Shown here in pieces: positions 50,935 through 60,098 of a DNA stretch of 64,000 nucleotides; positions within the stretch are counted from its first letter, which is position 1, and each line of letters starts with the position of its first letter. The position numbers and the translations under genes are program-made. The notes beneath the pieces are model-generated. The model saw only the letters and a program-made list of their open reading frames with translations. It searched no databases and was not told where the DNA came from. Origin of the DNA: Mediterranea sp. An20 (GTDB taxonomy: Bacteria; Bacteroidota; Bacteroidia; Bacteroidales; Bacteroidaceae); NCBI RefSeq assembly GCF_002160055.1, contig NZ_NFJV01000016.1:1-64000 (forward strand), given 5' to 3'.

Positions 50935-53900
50935 TTATCGGTTGACCGTTGTTTTTCCTGCACTTGTCCTTGCCTGTATAGCGGTGTCATACATGGCTTC
51001 ACATTGTATGGCAGGCAGAATGAAACTGCCTTCGTAAGTGGCTTGCAGACGTATGCTGAACTGTTTGCGTTCACCTCGTTTCAAGTCAAAATAGGTCAGG
51101 ATACGGTCATCACGCACATCGCGGTAAGAATAGGCAGCATGGCCTGCCGGGGTGCCGGTCGGCTCGTTGAATACTTCCCATCCTGATGGCAGTATATGTG
51201 TCAGGGCAAGGTGGGTCAGGTCTGTCGGGCAGATATTCTCAACGGTAATAGTAGCGACCAGGTCGGCACCTTGCTGAAGACTATGGATGGGAAGCGGCTT
51301 ACCCGTCAGGTCTGTGTAAGATACCTGGAGTTTCAATCCTTTTGATTGAGCCGGCAGCTTGTCTTCTACGGGTTGCAGGCGGGTGATGAGGTCGATGCCT
51401 AAGGCTCCTTTGCCTTCGTTCTTTACATGGACGATACCTTTCTGGCTGGCAGAAAGACGATGTCTCATCAAAGCCTTGGCAGAAACAACCTCTGGCTGCT
51501 GTTGTCCGTTCCACGTCCATTGGTAGTTCAATGAACCTGTTGTCTGTTCGGCCAACCTTCCCATAGCCATGAGGGCAAAAGCTGTAGATTGCGTACTGAA
51601 GGTATTTTCCTCGTTTAAAGCTTCTGCCACTTGGCGTGCCAGTCTAAGAGCTTCATTTGTGCGGTGCATCAATACGAGTGTTTCAAGGCTCATGGCTTCT
51701 TCCAACAATGGCGAATCATATATGAACCCGTTTATTCTGCCTTTTTGATTGGTAGCAGGGATGTTGAAGATTAGTTCGCCGGCGGCCTCTGTCTTCCCGG
51801 TGAGGGCATAGGCTGCTGCTAATCTCCATCGTGCTTGTACAGGCAAATCCTTCTGTTCTTTCAGACGGTTCATGGCACCGGCTTCTGCTGTTCCGCTTAG
51901 AGCCAGCGTGTAGAGTCGGAAAGCCTGTTGCATGCAGGCTGCTGCATGCAGACCGTTATCGGTATAGTCTGCCAGCCTCCAGTTTTGTGCAGCTGCTCGT
52001 TGGAATCGCTTCCATTTTTCTAATGTGCTTGTATGAACAGCATATCCTTTTTCGGCAGCTAAGGTCAGGAACATACCGGCATAAGATGTAATCCATTCGT
52101 CTGCCACAGCTTGTCCGGGCCAGTAGGCAAATCCTCCATTGGGTAACTGGCGGGCGTAGAGCTGTCTGATGCCTTCCTGGATATTGCTTTTGAGAAGGGA
52201 TGATTCTTCTTTGTCTGTGTCTTTAAACTGGTTGACAAAAAGAAGCGGCAAGACTTTTGATGTGATTTGTTCGGTGCAAATATGGGTATAGCTGTATAAG
52301 AAATTCAGTCGGCGACTCAGGTCGGGAGACGGAATTCGCGATACCTCCATGTATACTTCAGCATTCTCACCAGTCGGGTCATAAGTCATCTCAGCTGTCT
52401 GCCCGGCTTCTATCCAGCGTGATTCTTTCAATGTGACAGGCGGGTTGGGATTGCGGATTCCTATCTCTATGCTTTCTTGGGCTTGGTGTCCGCTGCCAGT
52501 CGCAGTGAAACGGATGGTTGCTTTACCTGTCTGTCGGTTGGTCTTTAGCCGGAAATAAACCAGTTGGTCTCCCGCCTCGTCAAAGTGGATGTTTCGGTGC
52601 TGAGCTCCCACGATGGAAATGCCGGCGCCTTCCGCTTGAATGGATACGGTAACATCCTTTGCTCCTTTTTCCATAGCGAATACATTGACAGGCACACTGA
52701 TTTCCTCCATAGTAGAAAGTGTACGGGGCAGGGTGGGGAGCAGCATCAATGGAGTACGTACTGGTACGCTTTTTTCTGTCTGTCCATAGCTTCCCTCTTG
52801 TCCGGCAACGACCATAACGCGTACTGAACCCACATATTGAGGCAGTTCCAAGGTATGAGTCTGTTTCTCACCTTTAGGCAAATAAAATGGACCGATGAAT
52901 TTGACAACTGGCTTGAAACGGTTGGCTTTGGCATCGGCTGGTTTTAGCATTTCGTCTCCTCCTATACTGAAGATAGGCGAAAAGCGTCCGGCCGAAGCAC
53001 CCAAAACCTGGTCATACATATCCCATGTGGAAATGCCCAAAGCTTCGCGGGCATAAAACTCATTCCATGGATTAGGTGTCTGATAATTGGTCTGGTCCAG
53101 CAAACCTTCGTCTACGATAGCCAATGTATAGGTCATCGGTCGTCCGCCTTTTTCACTGACATGTATTTGGAATTTTGTTTCCGGGCGCAGCGTTTGCGGC
53201 ATCTCGATTTGTGGCATAAGCCTAGTGTCTGGGTCAGTTACCATCACCGGCATGATGCCATACATGCGGATGGGGAGGTCATTGACCGTCTGTGCGTGTG
53301 GTTGGAGTAAAGTAATATGCAGATATACATTCGGAGCCATTTCTGGTGTGATGTCGAATGTGTATCTGGTATCTTCCTTGTCACTTATTGTGATCCATTC
53401 ACGTTTTAATACGGATGAACCGTTCTCAATGGCTACCAAGGCTCTTCCTCCTGCGGCAGCAGGAATGAAAGCTGTGGCTTTTTCACCCGGGCGATAAGAT
53501 TCTTTGTCTAACGAGAAAGTCAGCATTTTCAAATGACTTGGGTCTGCTTTGGTTGAGCGTCCTCGCCAGGCAGGCCAGTCTATGTAGACTGTTCCACCCG
53601 TAGCATGTCCGCTTTCTTTGTCTTTAACGTAAACTAAGTAACGGCCCCATTCGGGATAATTCACCCGGAAGGTAAATTGTCCTTTTCCTTTCTTGGTCTG
53701 CAGATGTCCGCTGGCTACCGGAGTCATTGAACTATTATTGATGTAGGTGCCAAATGCCTCCTCTTTGTTTTCCCACCACCAGCTCCAGTCAATGCGGTAG
53801 ATTTTATATTCCAAGTTGGCACGGTCTGTCGTTTTCCCTTCAGGAGTCAAGGTGACAATGTCGAAGCGGTGTTCCTTGTCGGTTTCGATACATTGGTCTG

Positions 53901-56511
53901 CCGGCTGGTTCAGGTTAATGCCTACATAGGATGTGAAAGGCGAAAATGGTAATGTCTCTGTATAAATGCTTGCATCTCCACCAGGTTCGAATACACGGGT
54001 AGTGATGGTAGCATTCAACATACCTGGAGCATTGGACGCTTCAGGCAACTTTAACGTGAATGTGGCTTTTCCCTTTGCATCCAGTTTCCCGTCGAATACT
54101 TCTGTCTTTTGTGTGGTGAATTCAGCTGCTGGGTTATTGAATATATAACGGTCATATTGGGTAAATTGAGCGTTAACCTTTGACAGAGACATTTCCATCT
54201 TCGTCTTCAGGTTGGCAGCTGTGGCTCCGGTCAGCCAGGCAGAGGTGATGGTAGCCGGTATTTGTCTTTGCGAGGCCAGCAGAATGTCTGAAGGCAGTTG
54301 AGTCCTTATTTTGAGCCGGTTCGGTTTGACTGTTTCGATGCGCAGACTTTTATGGAAAGTGCTTCCTCCTATTTTGACGTATGCATTCCATTGTCCCGTA
54401 GGGTCATCTGTGCGGGTAGGGATGTGAAAAGCGTAGAATCCATTCAGTCCGTGTGCTGACGTGCTTTTGCTGTAGAACTGTCCGCGCGGATTGTATATTT
54501 CTAATGTCACGGGATGTGTGTCCGGAATGCGTCGGGTCTGGTCTTTCAAGATAAAAGTAAGGTGTAGGGTATCCCCTGGGCGCCATACTCCTCTTTCACC
54601 ATAGATAAAGCCTTTGAGTCCTTTCTCTATTTTCCGTCCTCCAGTATCAAAACGGCTGGTTGATTGGTTTTCGCCTGCTACTACACGCAGATAGGCTTTT
54701 TGTCGGCCATTGGTGGCACAGACGATGAAGGGTACTCCCTCAGGTGTGATTTCAGCAAATCCTTCCTTGTTGGTCTTGCCGATGCCTATAATTTGCAGTT
54801 GGAAGTTGTAAACGGTAATATCTGCTCCTTCTACAGGGCTGGTGGTAAGAATGTTGTTGACTGCAATCCAGAGCTTGTTCAGCGAATTGCCTTTTACTAT
54901 CAGCCCTAAATTAGAGGCAAAAACATTGCAAGCTGCTATCAGGTTACTATTCATATAATAGGAAGGATGGCACGGATTTTCCCGTTCTTTCCAATCATAC
55001 AAGTTCCAGTCGTAGTCCATTCCACCATTGTAATAGAAATAACTTTGTGGGACATCCCATTCAGCCTCTTCGTCTTCTGTCAATTCATTCCCGTTTAGGG
55101 GGGTCAGGTCGGTAGAGGAGTCTGCAAATGAGGGCCGTGGAGTTTTCCCACCACAAGGATATGCCGAATACTCCTGGCGGAAAGAAAGATAAATGCGGTA
55201 GATGGCTCCTGGCTCTTGCTGAATCAGTCCGCTCAGGTCAATGGAGTAATCGTTCCATTGGTGAATATCTTTTGAAGCATCTTGCGCTAATTGCAATGTT
55301 TTTTTGTACACCAATCTTCCTGCACGGCGCAGTTCATTGGATGACTCCCAAGAATTATTCTGCAGGAAAGTCAGAATGTTGTTTTCAAAGATGCGTATCA
55401 CACTCACATCTACTGCATATAAATTGACTGCCCGGAAAGGTATGAGCAGATTTTTTGAGTCAGGAAGAATGGCTGCATCTGTGAGCAGTTTTACTTGTGG
55501 TTTAACATTATGTTCGCCGAAAGAGAGGGTATGTGAAGAGCCTAAGGCCTTGTCGCTGCTGTTTTTCACTCCTTCGTGGATAAGCAGAGTCAGAGAACCG
55601 TTGGCTTGTGGGGAAGTGCTTTCATCGAAATACGCGTACACTTTGTTGTCTTTTATCTGCAATACGGCTGCGGGTATTTCCTTGATTTCTATGAGCCCCT
55701 TTAAATCCTGTGTAGTAGAGAGGGGAGAGGAGAAGACAATTTCCAGTCCGTTTTCCGGTTGGGTAATCCGTTGGGCGGAAAGAAAACGGAATGAATTTCT
55801 GGCCGGGATGGTTATGTCGACGGTTTGTTGGCGGTTGATGTCAGCCGCATTTCCGTCGGCTTTGATTTGAAGTTGGTAGTCATCAGTTTCCTGTGGAATA
55901 CTATCCACGGAAAATGCATAGCGGGAGGGATTGTCCGTGGGCAGAACATGAACGGGGAAGGAACGACTTTCCTTCCCAGTAGCAGAAAGTATTTTTTCTA
56001 CTTCTTCTGTCTCTATGGCATCACTGAACCGGATTTCTCCTTTTATATACAAGTGCCCGGGATGTGCATCGGTCAGGGTGGGAGTCTCAGTGTACATCGC
56101 AAAGTTACGTTCCTGCACACGGAAAGAGAACTTGAATTGCTCCAATTCTTTTTTTACCTGGATGAAATCTCCTAAGCGGAAAGTCCCTACATAAAGTTCC
56201 CCGGGTTGGAGTTCGTCCGTTTCAGGAACAAACTCAATGGTATTGTTATTAAGCCAGTGTGCTTCTCCTTTCAGTGAGGGAGAGAAACTGAAAGGATTGT
56301 CTGCCAGATTGTTTAAATCCACCATGGGCAGGTCTTGCGCCAGTTCGATGCGGATGGTTGCCTGACGTGAAATGACTCCTCCTGTATACGCATTGATGTA
56401 AGGCGCAAATTCGGCAGAAGGAGAGATGTCTTTGCGCTGACCGTCACAGGCAAAGAGCAGTAGAGAGGCCAGCAGACAAGGTAACAGCTTGAAGGCGATG
56501 TCTCGTTTCAT
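50935..56511 (-). CDS. Alpha-2-macroglobulin family lipoprotein with thioester
   Basis: A very large periplasmic lipoprotein of 1858 residues. Signal MKRDIAFKLLPCLLASLLLFAC gives lipidated Cys22. Many beta-sandwich MG domains follow; an MG2 part includes GVWRPGDTLHLTFILKD. The thioester motif CTEQ occurs near residue 1411 and lies in a helical TED domain (HAAACMQQAFRLYTLAL). Bacterial members trap attacking proteases and are coupled to PBP1C, which can repair the wall after a breach; pbpC follows 7 bp downstream. The Cys and Gln needed for the covalent trap are both present, unlike in the thioester-less YfaS-type branch. I chose the ATG at 56511 over TTG 56517. Confidence 0.9.
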   Translation of the reverse strand: MKRDIAFKLLPCLLASLLLFACDGQRKDISPSAEFAPYINAYTGGVISRQATIRIELAQDLPMVDLNNLADNPFSFSPSLKGEAHWLNNNTIEFVPETDELQPGELYVGTFRLGDFIQVKKELEQFKFSFRVQERNFAMYTETPTLTDAHPGHLYIKGEIRFSDAIETEEVEKILSATGKESRSFPVHVLPTDNPSRYAFSVDSIPQETDDYQLQIKADGNAADINRQQTVDITIPARNSFRFLSAQRITQPENGLEIVFSSPLSTTQDLKGLIEIKEIPAAVLQIKDNKVYAYFDESTSPQANGSLTLLIHEGVKNSSDKALGSSHTLSFGEHNVKPQVKLLTDAAILPDSKNLLIPFRAVNLYAVDVSVIRIFENNILTFLQNNSWESSNELRRAGRLVYKKTLQLAQDASKDIHQWNDYSIDLSGLIQQEPGAIYRIYLSFRQEYSAYPCGGKTPRPSFADSSTDLTPLNGNELTEDEEAEWDVPQSYFYYNGGMDYDWNLYDWKERENPCHPSYYMNSNLIAACNVFASNLGLIVKGNSLNKLWIAVNNILTTSPVEGADITVYNFQLQIIGIGKTNKEGFAEITPEGVPFIVCATNGRQKAYLRVVAGENQSTSRFDTGGRKIEKGLKGFIYGERGVWRPGDTLHLTFILKDQTRRIPDTHPVTLEIYNPRGQFYSKSTSAHGLNGFYAFHIPTRTDDPTGQWNAYVKIGGSTFHKSLRIETVKPNRLKIRTQLPSDILLASQRQIPATITSAWLTGATAANLKTKMEMSLSKVNAQFTQYDRYIFNNPAAEFTTQKTEVFDGKLDAKGKATFTLKLPEASNAPGMLNATITTRVFEPGGDASIYTETLPFSPFTSYVGINLNQPADQCIETDKEHRFDIVTLTPEGKTTDRANLEYKIYRIDWSWWWENKEEAFGTYINNSSMTPVASGHLQTKKGKGQFTFRVNYPEWGRYLVYVKDKESGHATGGTVYIDWPAWRGRSTKADPSHLKMLTFSLDKESYRPGEKATAFIPAAAGGRALVAIENGSSVLKREWITISDKEDTRYTFDITPEMAPNVYLHITLLQPHAQTVNDLPIRMYGIMPVMVTDPDTRLMPQIEMPQTLRPETKFQIHVSEKGGRPMTYTLAIVDEGLLDQTNYQTPNPWNEFYAREALGISTWDMYDQVLGASAGRFSPIFSIGGDEMLKPADAKANRFKPVVKFIGPFYLPKGEKQTHTLELPQYVGSVRVMVVAGQEGSYGQTEKSVPVRTPLMLLPTLPRTLSTMEEISVPVNVFAMEKGAKDVTVSIQAEGAGISIVGAQHRNIHFDEAGDQLVYFRLKTNRQTGKATIRFTATGSGHQAQESIEIGIRNPNPPVTLKESRWIEAGQTAEMTYDPTGENAEVYMEVSRIPSPDLSRRLNFLYSYTHICTEQITSKVLPLLFVNQFKDTDKEESSLLKSNIQEGIRQLYARQLPNGGFAYWPGQAVADEWITSYAGMFLTLAAEKGYAVHTSTLEKWKRFQRAAAQNWRLADYTDNGLHAAACMQQAFRLYTLALSGTAEAGAMNRLKEQKDLPVQARWRLAAAYALTGKTEAAGELIFNIPATNQKGRINGFIYDSPLLEEAMSLETLVLMHRTNEALRLARQVAEALNEENTFSTQSTAFALMAMGRLAEQTTGSLNYQWTWNGQQQPEVVSAKALMRHRLSASQKGIVHVKNEGKGALGIDLITRLQPVEDKLPAQSKGLKLQVSYTDLTGKPLPIHSLQQGADLVATITVENICPTDLTHLALTHILPSGWEVFNEPTGTPAGHAAYSYRDVRDDRILTYFDLKRGERKQFSIRLQATYEGSFILPAIQCEAMYDTAIQARTSAGKTTVNR

Positions 56512-56554
56512 ATTCAAAGATATTTTTGAGGATGAAGAATCATCCGTAGTTTAT

Positions 56555-57358
56555 TTAAAATTCCAGGGAAAAGTCATCAGCGTCTTTCCAGGCAGGGAAT
56601 TTTTCCCGGAAACGGAGCAGGGCATCGGCATCCAGAGTGACTGTGGCCAATTCTTCTGTCTCGTCGGGCATGCAGATGAGCGGCTCTCCTTTCGGTGAAT
56701 AGACGGCACTTCCTCCGTCATGTCTTATGCCGTGGAAATCTTTTCCTATACGGTTAACACCGCACACGTATGAAATGTTCTCTATGGCGCGCGCTTGGAG
56801 CAGAATATCCCATACCCGCCGGCGGGATGCTGGCCAGTTGGCTACATAGATGAGCAAGTCATATTCGTTGTGGCGGTTCCTGCTCCAGACCGGAAAGCGC
56901 AGGTCATAGCATATTTGCAGCAGGATGTTCCAGCCGTGGTATGAGATGACCGGACGTATGCGCCCCGGTGTATAACATTCTGTTTCATGGCCCATGCGGA
57001 ACAGATGCCGTTTGTCGTAGTAGTATGTTTCTCCTTCGGGTGTGAGAAAAAAAGCACGGTTATAGTAGCAGGGATTGGAAGGAGTTGTAGTGGAGGTATC
57101 GCAAGCTATGTAGCTGCCTGTCAAGGCTACATGAAATTCTGCCGACCAGCGTCGTAGTGTATTCAAGGTATCTCCGTCTGCCGGTTCGGCCAGCGTGGAA
57201 GGATTCATGCTGAAACCGGTAGAAAATGTTTCGGGCAAGACAACAATCTCCGTCGCACCGCGGATGCTTTCAAGCTTTTCGCGGAGTCGGCGGAGATTGG
57301 CTTGTTTGTCTTCCCAAACTAAATCTGTCTGCAACAGACTGATGCGTAAGGGGTTCAT
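56555..57358 (-). CDS. Nitrilase-family omega-amidase (YafV-like)
   Basis: Carbon-nitrogen hydrolase of 267 residues with the Glu-Lys-Cys triad: Glu in VVLPETFSTGF near 43, Lys in YDKRHLFRM near 112, and Cys in LLQICYDLRFP near 148. Length and sequence around the triad fit the YafV/Nit2 branch, which hydrolyses alpha-ketoglutaramate and similar omega-amides in metabolite repair. Its ATG overlaps the stop of the acyltransferase gene in ATGA, so it is co-translated. A 43-bp gap separates it from the alpha-2-macroglobulin gene on the same strand. Confidence 0.88.
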   Translation of the reverse strand: MNPLRISLLQTDLVWEDKQANLRRLREKLESIRGATEIVVLPETFSTGFSMNPSTLAEPADGDTLNTLRRWSAEFHVALTGSYIACDTSTTTPSNPCYYNRAFFLTPEGETYYYDKRHLFRMGHETECYTPGRIRPVISYHGWNILLQICYDLRFPVWSRNRHNEYDLLIYVANWPASRRRVWDILLQARAIENISYVCGVNRIGKDFHGIRHDGGSAVYSPKGEPLICMPDETEELATVTLDADALLRFREKFPAWKDADDFSLEF

Positions 57359-57900
57359 GTGGCGAAATTTTGAGGTTTCTTGCCTCTGAATTGCATAAAA
57401 TACTGTTTGATTTCGTACAAGTCCTGCTCAAAATTTCCGCTGGGCATAATGCTTCGCGTGCATGCTATCGTTCTGCTGGGATAGTCGATGCCTATCAGCA
57501 GGATAGGGACTTGAGCTTTGAGAGCAATGTAATAAAATCCTTTTTTCCACTCAGGATTGGCCTTGCGTGTGGCTTCCGGCGTGATGGCCAGATGTAGGAA
57601 ACGGCTTTTCTTGAACCGTTCCGCCATCTGGTCGGTAAGCGAAGTCTTCCGCGAACGGTCTACGGGTATGCCGCCCATTGCCTTAAACAAAGGGCCTAAC
57701 GGGAAGAAGAACCACTCTTTCTTCATCAGAAAATTCACTTTGCGGTTGAGGCCGCCGTAGAAGAGCTTTCCGAAGAACAAATCCCAGTTGGAAGTATGAG
57801 GTGCTGCACATATCACGCATTTGTCATATTCGGGCACTTCCATCCGTGTGTTCCATCCCAAGATGCGGTGGTAAATCCACCTATATAAGGTCGATTTCAT
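57355..57900 (-). CDS. 1-acyl-sn-glycerol-3-phosphate acyltransferase-like protein
   Basis: A 181-residue member of the PlsC acyltransferase superfamily. The catalytic HX4D motif is in AAPHTSNWDLFF near 34-45, the phosphate-binding motif in MGGIPVDRSRK, and a third block in ITPEATRKANPEWKKGFYY, where many relatives have PEGTR. It is shorter than PlsC (about 240) and has no N-terminal membrane helix, like a family of Bacteroidetes homologues. It probably acylates a lysophospholipid; the substrate is open. It is the middle gene of a three-gene run with 7-bp and 4-bp-overlap junctions. Confidence 0.8.
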   Translation of the reverse strand: MKSTLYRWIYHRILGWNTRMEVPEYDKCVICAAPHTSNWDLFFGKLFYGGLNRKVNFLMKKEWFFFPLGPLFKAMGGIPVDRSRKTSLTDQMAERFKKSRFLHLAITPEATRKANPEWKKGFYYIALKAQVPILLIGIDYPSRTIACTRSIMPSGNFEQDLYEIKQYFMQFRGKKPQNFAT

Positions 57901-57907
57901 TCTCCGC

Positions 57908-58177
57908 TTATTTCAACTTGCCCATGGCATCCAGAATGCCGTCTACCTTAGCATTGAAATCTTCATGCAATTTTTTGTAGAAACCTTTCACGTTGCCCGG
58001 TTCTGTGTGGCTGATGCGGCTGATGAAGTCATCTTGCAGGTTCAGAATCTCTGTCATCACCCCGTCTACTTTCTCCTGTTCTGTATTCGGGAGGGTCAGG
58101 CGGATGCAGATGCATTCTGTAAAGAGTTCACCTATAATATAATTAATACTTTTTTTCAGCATTCTTCTTTTTGCCAT
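57908..58177 (-). CDS. Small protein of unknown function (89 residues)
   Basis: A basic-start, helical protein: MAKRRMLKKSINYIIGELFTECI, then LQDDFISRISHTEPGNVKGFYKKLHEDF. No family name comes to mind, but the organisation (7 bp before the acyltransferase gene, helical amphipathic pattern, orderly length) speaks for a real gene. No membrane segment or signal is seen. A near-match -7 TATCTTTA lies at about 58218-58225. Confidence 0.65.
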   Translation of the reverse strand: MAKRRMLKKSINYIIGELFTECICIRLTLPNTEQEKVDGVMTEILNLQDDFISRISHTEPGNVKGFYKKLHEDFNAKVDGILDAMGKLK

Positions 58178-58403
58178 AATCGTTACGTTTTAAGTGAATA
58201 ATTGAATTTTCCGGGTAAAGATAGTGCTTTTTCTTGGGATTGAACTGCAAAGGAGCGTTTTTTTTGAATATTTATCCTAATTTGAATGCTTTTCTCTTTG
58301 ATTGGATTCCTCGTCCTCGGAGAGCGGGCTTCATATCCAGAGGAAGTCAGGGATTTTTCGAACCAAAGATAGCGGACTGACTGCCAGGCTGTGGGAAGGC
58401 TGT

Positions 58404-58490
58404 TTCCAAGGTATAAGAAGCTTCCTTCCAAGCGATAAGAAATTTCTTTCTAAGCGGTAAGAAGTAATTGTTTATTTATCAATGAGTTGT
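58404..58490 (+). repeat. Dispersed 22-bp-unit intergenic repeat, copy G
   Basis: Three contiguous 22-bp units at 58404-58425, 58426-58447 and 58448-58469 with cores TTCCAAGGTATAAGAAG, TTCCAAGCGATAAGAAA and TTCTAAGCGGTAAGAAG. They are followed by TTTATTTATCAATGA, a decayed form of the CTGATTATCAG box. It lies between divergent genes; the remaining gap to 58680 shows nothing clear. Confidence 0.75.
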
Positions 58491-58680
58491 ATGGTAAGGC
58501 AAATGCCGGTTGTCTGTTCCGTATTTCTCTTGTCCAACTTAGAGTTCGTTTAATTTCTGCTTTTATAAGATTGATACCCTTGGAAACTGCACTCAAAATG
58601 AGGCTAAGCAAAATTTAAACAAGTTTTTAGAGTCAGGCGAAGAACAGGTTATGCTTTTCGTGGCAATAGACAGACAAGTC

Positions 58681-58737
58681 TGTGGAAACGAGGATGGAAG
58701 TTGTGGAATATTTCCACAGGTGTAGTCCTTTTCCACA
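58681..58737. promoter_or_regulatory. Cluster of TTCCACA boxes upstream of the RND operon
   Basis: Four copies of the 7-mer TTCCACA or its complement in 57 bp: 58681 (reverse), 58702 (reverse), ending 58717 (forward) and ending 58737 (forward). The middle two make a perfect palindrome TGTGGAA-TAT-TTCCACA (58702-58718). They could be repressor sites for the efflux operon 160 bp downstream; the boxes also resemble degenerate DnaA boxes. Confidence 0.45.
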
Positions 58738-58842
58738 CTGTCTTTGGGCTTTTTGTGATTCCCACATACATTCTTTCGTAGTCTGTTTTGCTTGAAGATG
58801 AATAAGTTGTGATTAATCAACCGTAAATTCAGAAAATGGCAT

Positions 58843-58850
58843 TATCTTTG
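58843..58850 (+). promoter_or_regulatory. -7 box of the second RND operon
   Basis: TATCTTTG, 46 bp before the adaptor ATG at 58896. It excludes the longer reading frame start at 58836. No -33 TTG is at the normal distance. Confidence 0.55.
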
Positions 58851-58895
58851 CAACCTCGAAAAGGAAATCTAAAGATTATTGATAACAAACATAAC

Positions 58896-60098
58896 ATGAA
58901 GCTGTTTTTTACAAAAAAAGAATTGCATCTGCGAAAGAAAAGGATTATCGCCATGGTGGCGTGCCTGGTTGTGTTGCTGGCCATTTATCTCATTTTGACC
59001 TGGCCGAAGGAAGTAGTACCCGAACCCCCGTTGGTAATTGTAGAACCGGTGGGCGTGGAAGATGTCGAAATCTATGGTGAATATGTGGGGCGTATCCGTG
59101 CTCAGCAGTTTGTAGAAGTGCGTGCCCGTGTGGAAGGCTTTCTGGAAAGCATGGAGTTTGAAGAAGGAACATACGTGAATAAAAACCAAGTGCTCTTCGT
59201 CATCGACCAACGCCAGTATCGAGCCAAGGCCGACAAGGCGCGCGCCCAGTTGCGTAAAGACTCGGCCAATGTGCTGAAGACCCGTCGCGACTTGGATCGT
59301 ATCCGCCCCTTGTATGAACAGAATGCTGCCAGTCAGTTGGATTTGGACAATGCCATTGCTGCCTATGAAACGGCTGTTGCCAGCATGGGTATGAGCCAAG
59401 CCGATTTGGACCAGGCCGAGCAGGAGTTGGGCTATACAACAGTGCGCTCTCCGCTTTCCGGTTATATCAGTGAGCGTTATGTCGACTTGGGGGCTTTGGT
59501 GGGTCCCGGCGGGCAATCTCTTCTGGCTACAGTGGTGAAGAGCGACACAGTGCTGGTTGATTACAGTATGACCGCTTTGGAATATCTGAAGAGCCGCGAG
59601 CGTAATGTGGTGATAGGACAGAAAGACTCCACCCGTTCTTGGCAGCCTTATGTGACTATCACATTGGCAGATAATAGCGAATATCCCTATAAGGGTATTG
59701 TGGATTTTGCCGACCCGCAGGTAGACCCCAAGACCGGTACTTTCTCGGTGCGCGCTGAGATGCCCAATCCCGACCGTGTGCTTCTGCCCGGTCAGTTCAC
59801 CAAAGTGAAGGCTTTGCTCGATGTGCGCGAAAATGCTACCGTAGTTCCGCAGAAGGCGTTGATTATCGAGAAAGGCGGAGCTTATGTCTTTGTCATGCGT
59901 CGTGACTCGATAGCCGAGCGCCGTTTCATTGAACTGGGACCGGAATTTGGCAACGATGTAGTAGTAGAGCGCGGCATCATACCCGGCGAGATGATTGTTA
60001 CCGAAGGATACCACAAGCTGACTCCGGGCATCAAGATGCGTGTGGCTGATAAGAAGAAAGAAGAAGAATCTCAATCTGCAACAACGACGAAAGAATGA
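58896..60098 (+). CDS. RND efflux periplasmic adaptor (AcrA/MexA type)
   Basis: A 400-residue adaptor anchored by an N-terminal helix (IIAMVACLVVLLAIYLIL near 16-33), not a lipoprotein. It has the full AcrA plan: lipoyl half-motif near 60-105 (VEVRARVEGFLESMEF), a coiled alpha-hairpin over 105-165 (LRKDSANVLKTRRDLDRI), second lipoyl half (YTTVRSPLSGYISERY), beta-barrel and the conserved GLVDFADPQVDPKTGT-type segment. It links the pump encoded next to the outer-membrane factor. The ATG at 58896 is set by the -7 box; its stop overlaps the pump ATG in ATGA. Confidence 0.92.
   Translation: MKLFFTKKELHLRKKRIIAMVACLVVLLAIYLILTWPKEVVPEPPLVIVEPVGVEDVEIYGEYVGRIRAQQFVEVRARVEGFLESMEFEEGTYVNKNQVLFVIDQRQYRAKADKARAQLRKDSANVLKTRRDLDRIRPLYEQNAASQLDLDNAIAAYETAVASMGMSQADLDQAEQELGYTTVRSPLSGYISERYVDLGALVGPGGQSLLATVVKSDTVLVDYSMTALEYLKSRERNVVIGQKDSTRSWQPYVTITLADNSEYPYKGIVDFADPQVDPKTGTFSVRAEMPNPDRVLLPGQFTKVKALLDVRENATVVPQKALIIEKGGAYVFVMRRDSIAERRFIELGPEFGNDVVVERGIIPGEMIVTEGYHKLTPGIKMRVADKKKEEESQSATTTKE

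Noticed and set aside
58681..58737. Replication origin
   Set aside because: The boxes differ from TTATCCACA, and no dnaA, dnaN or AT-rich unwinding tract is nearby; a regulator site for the efflux operon is simpler.
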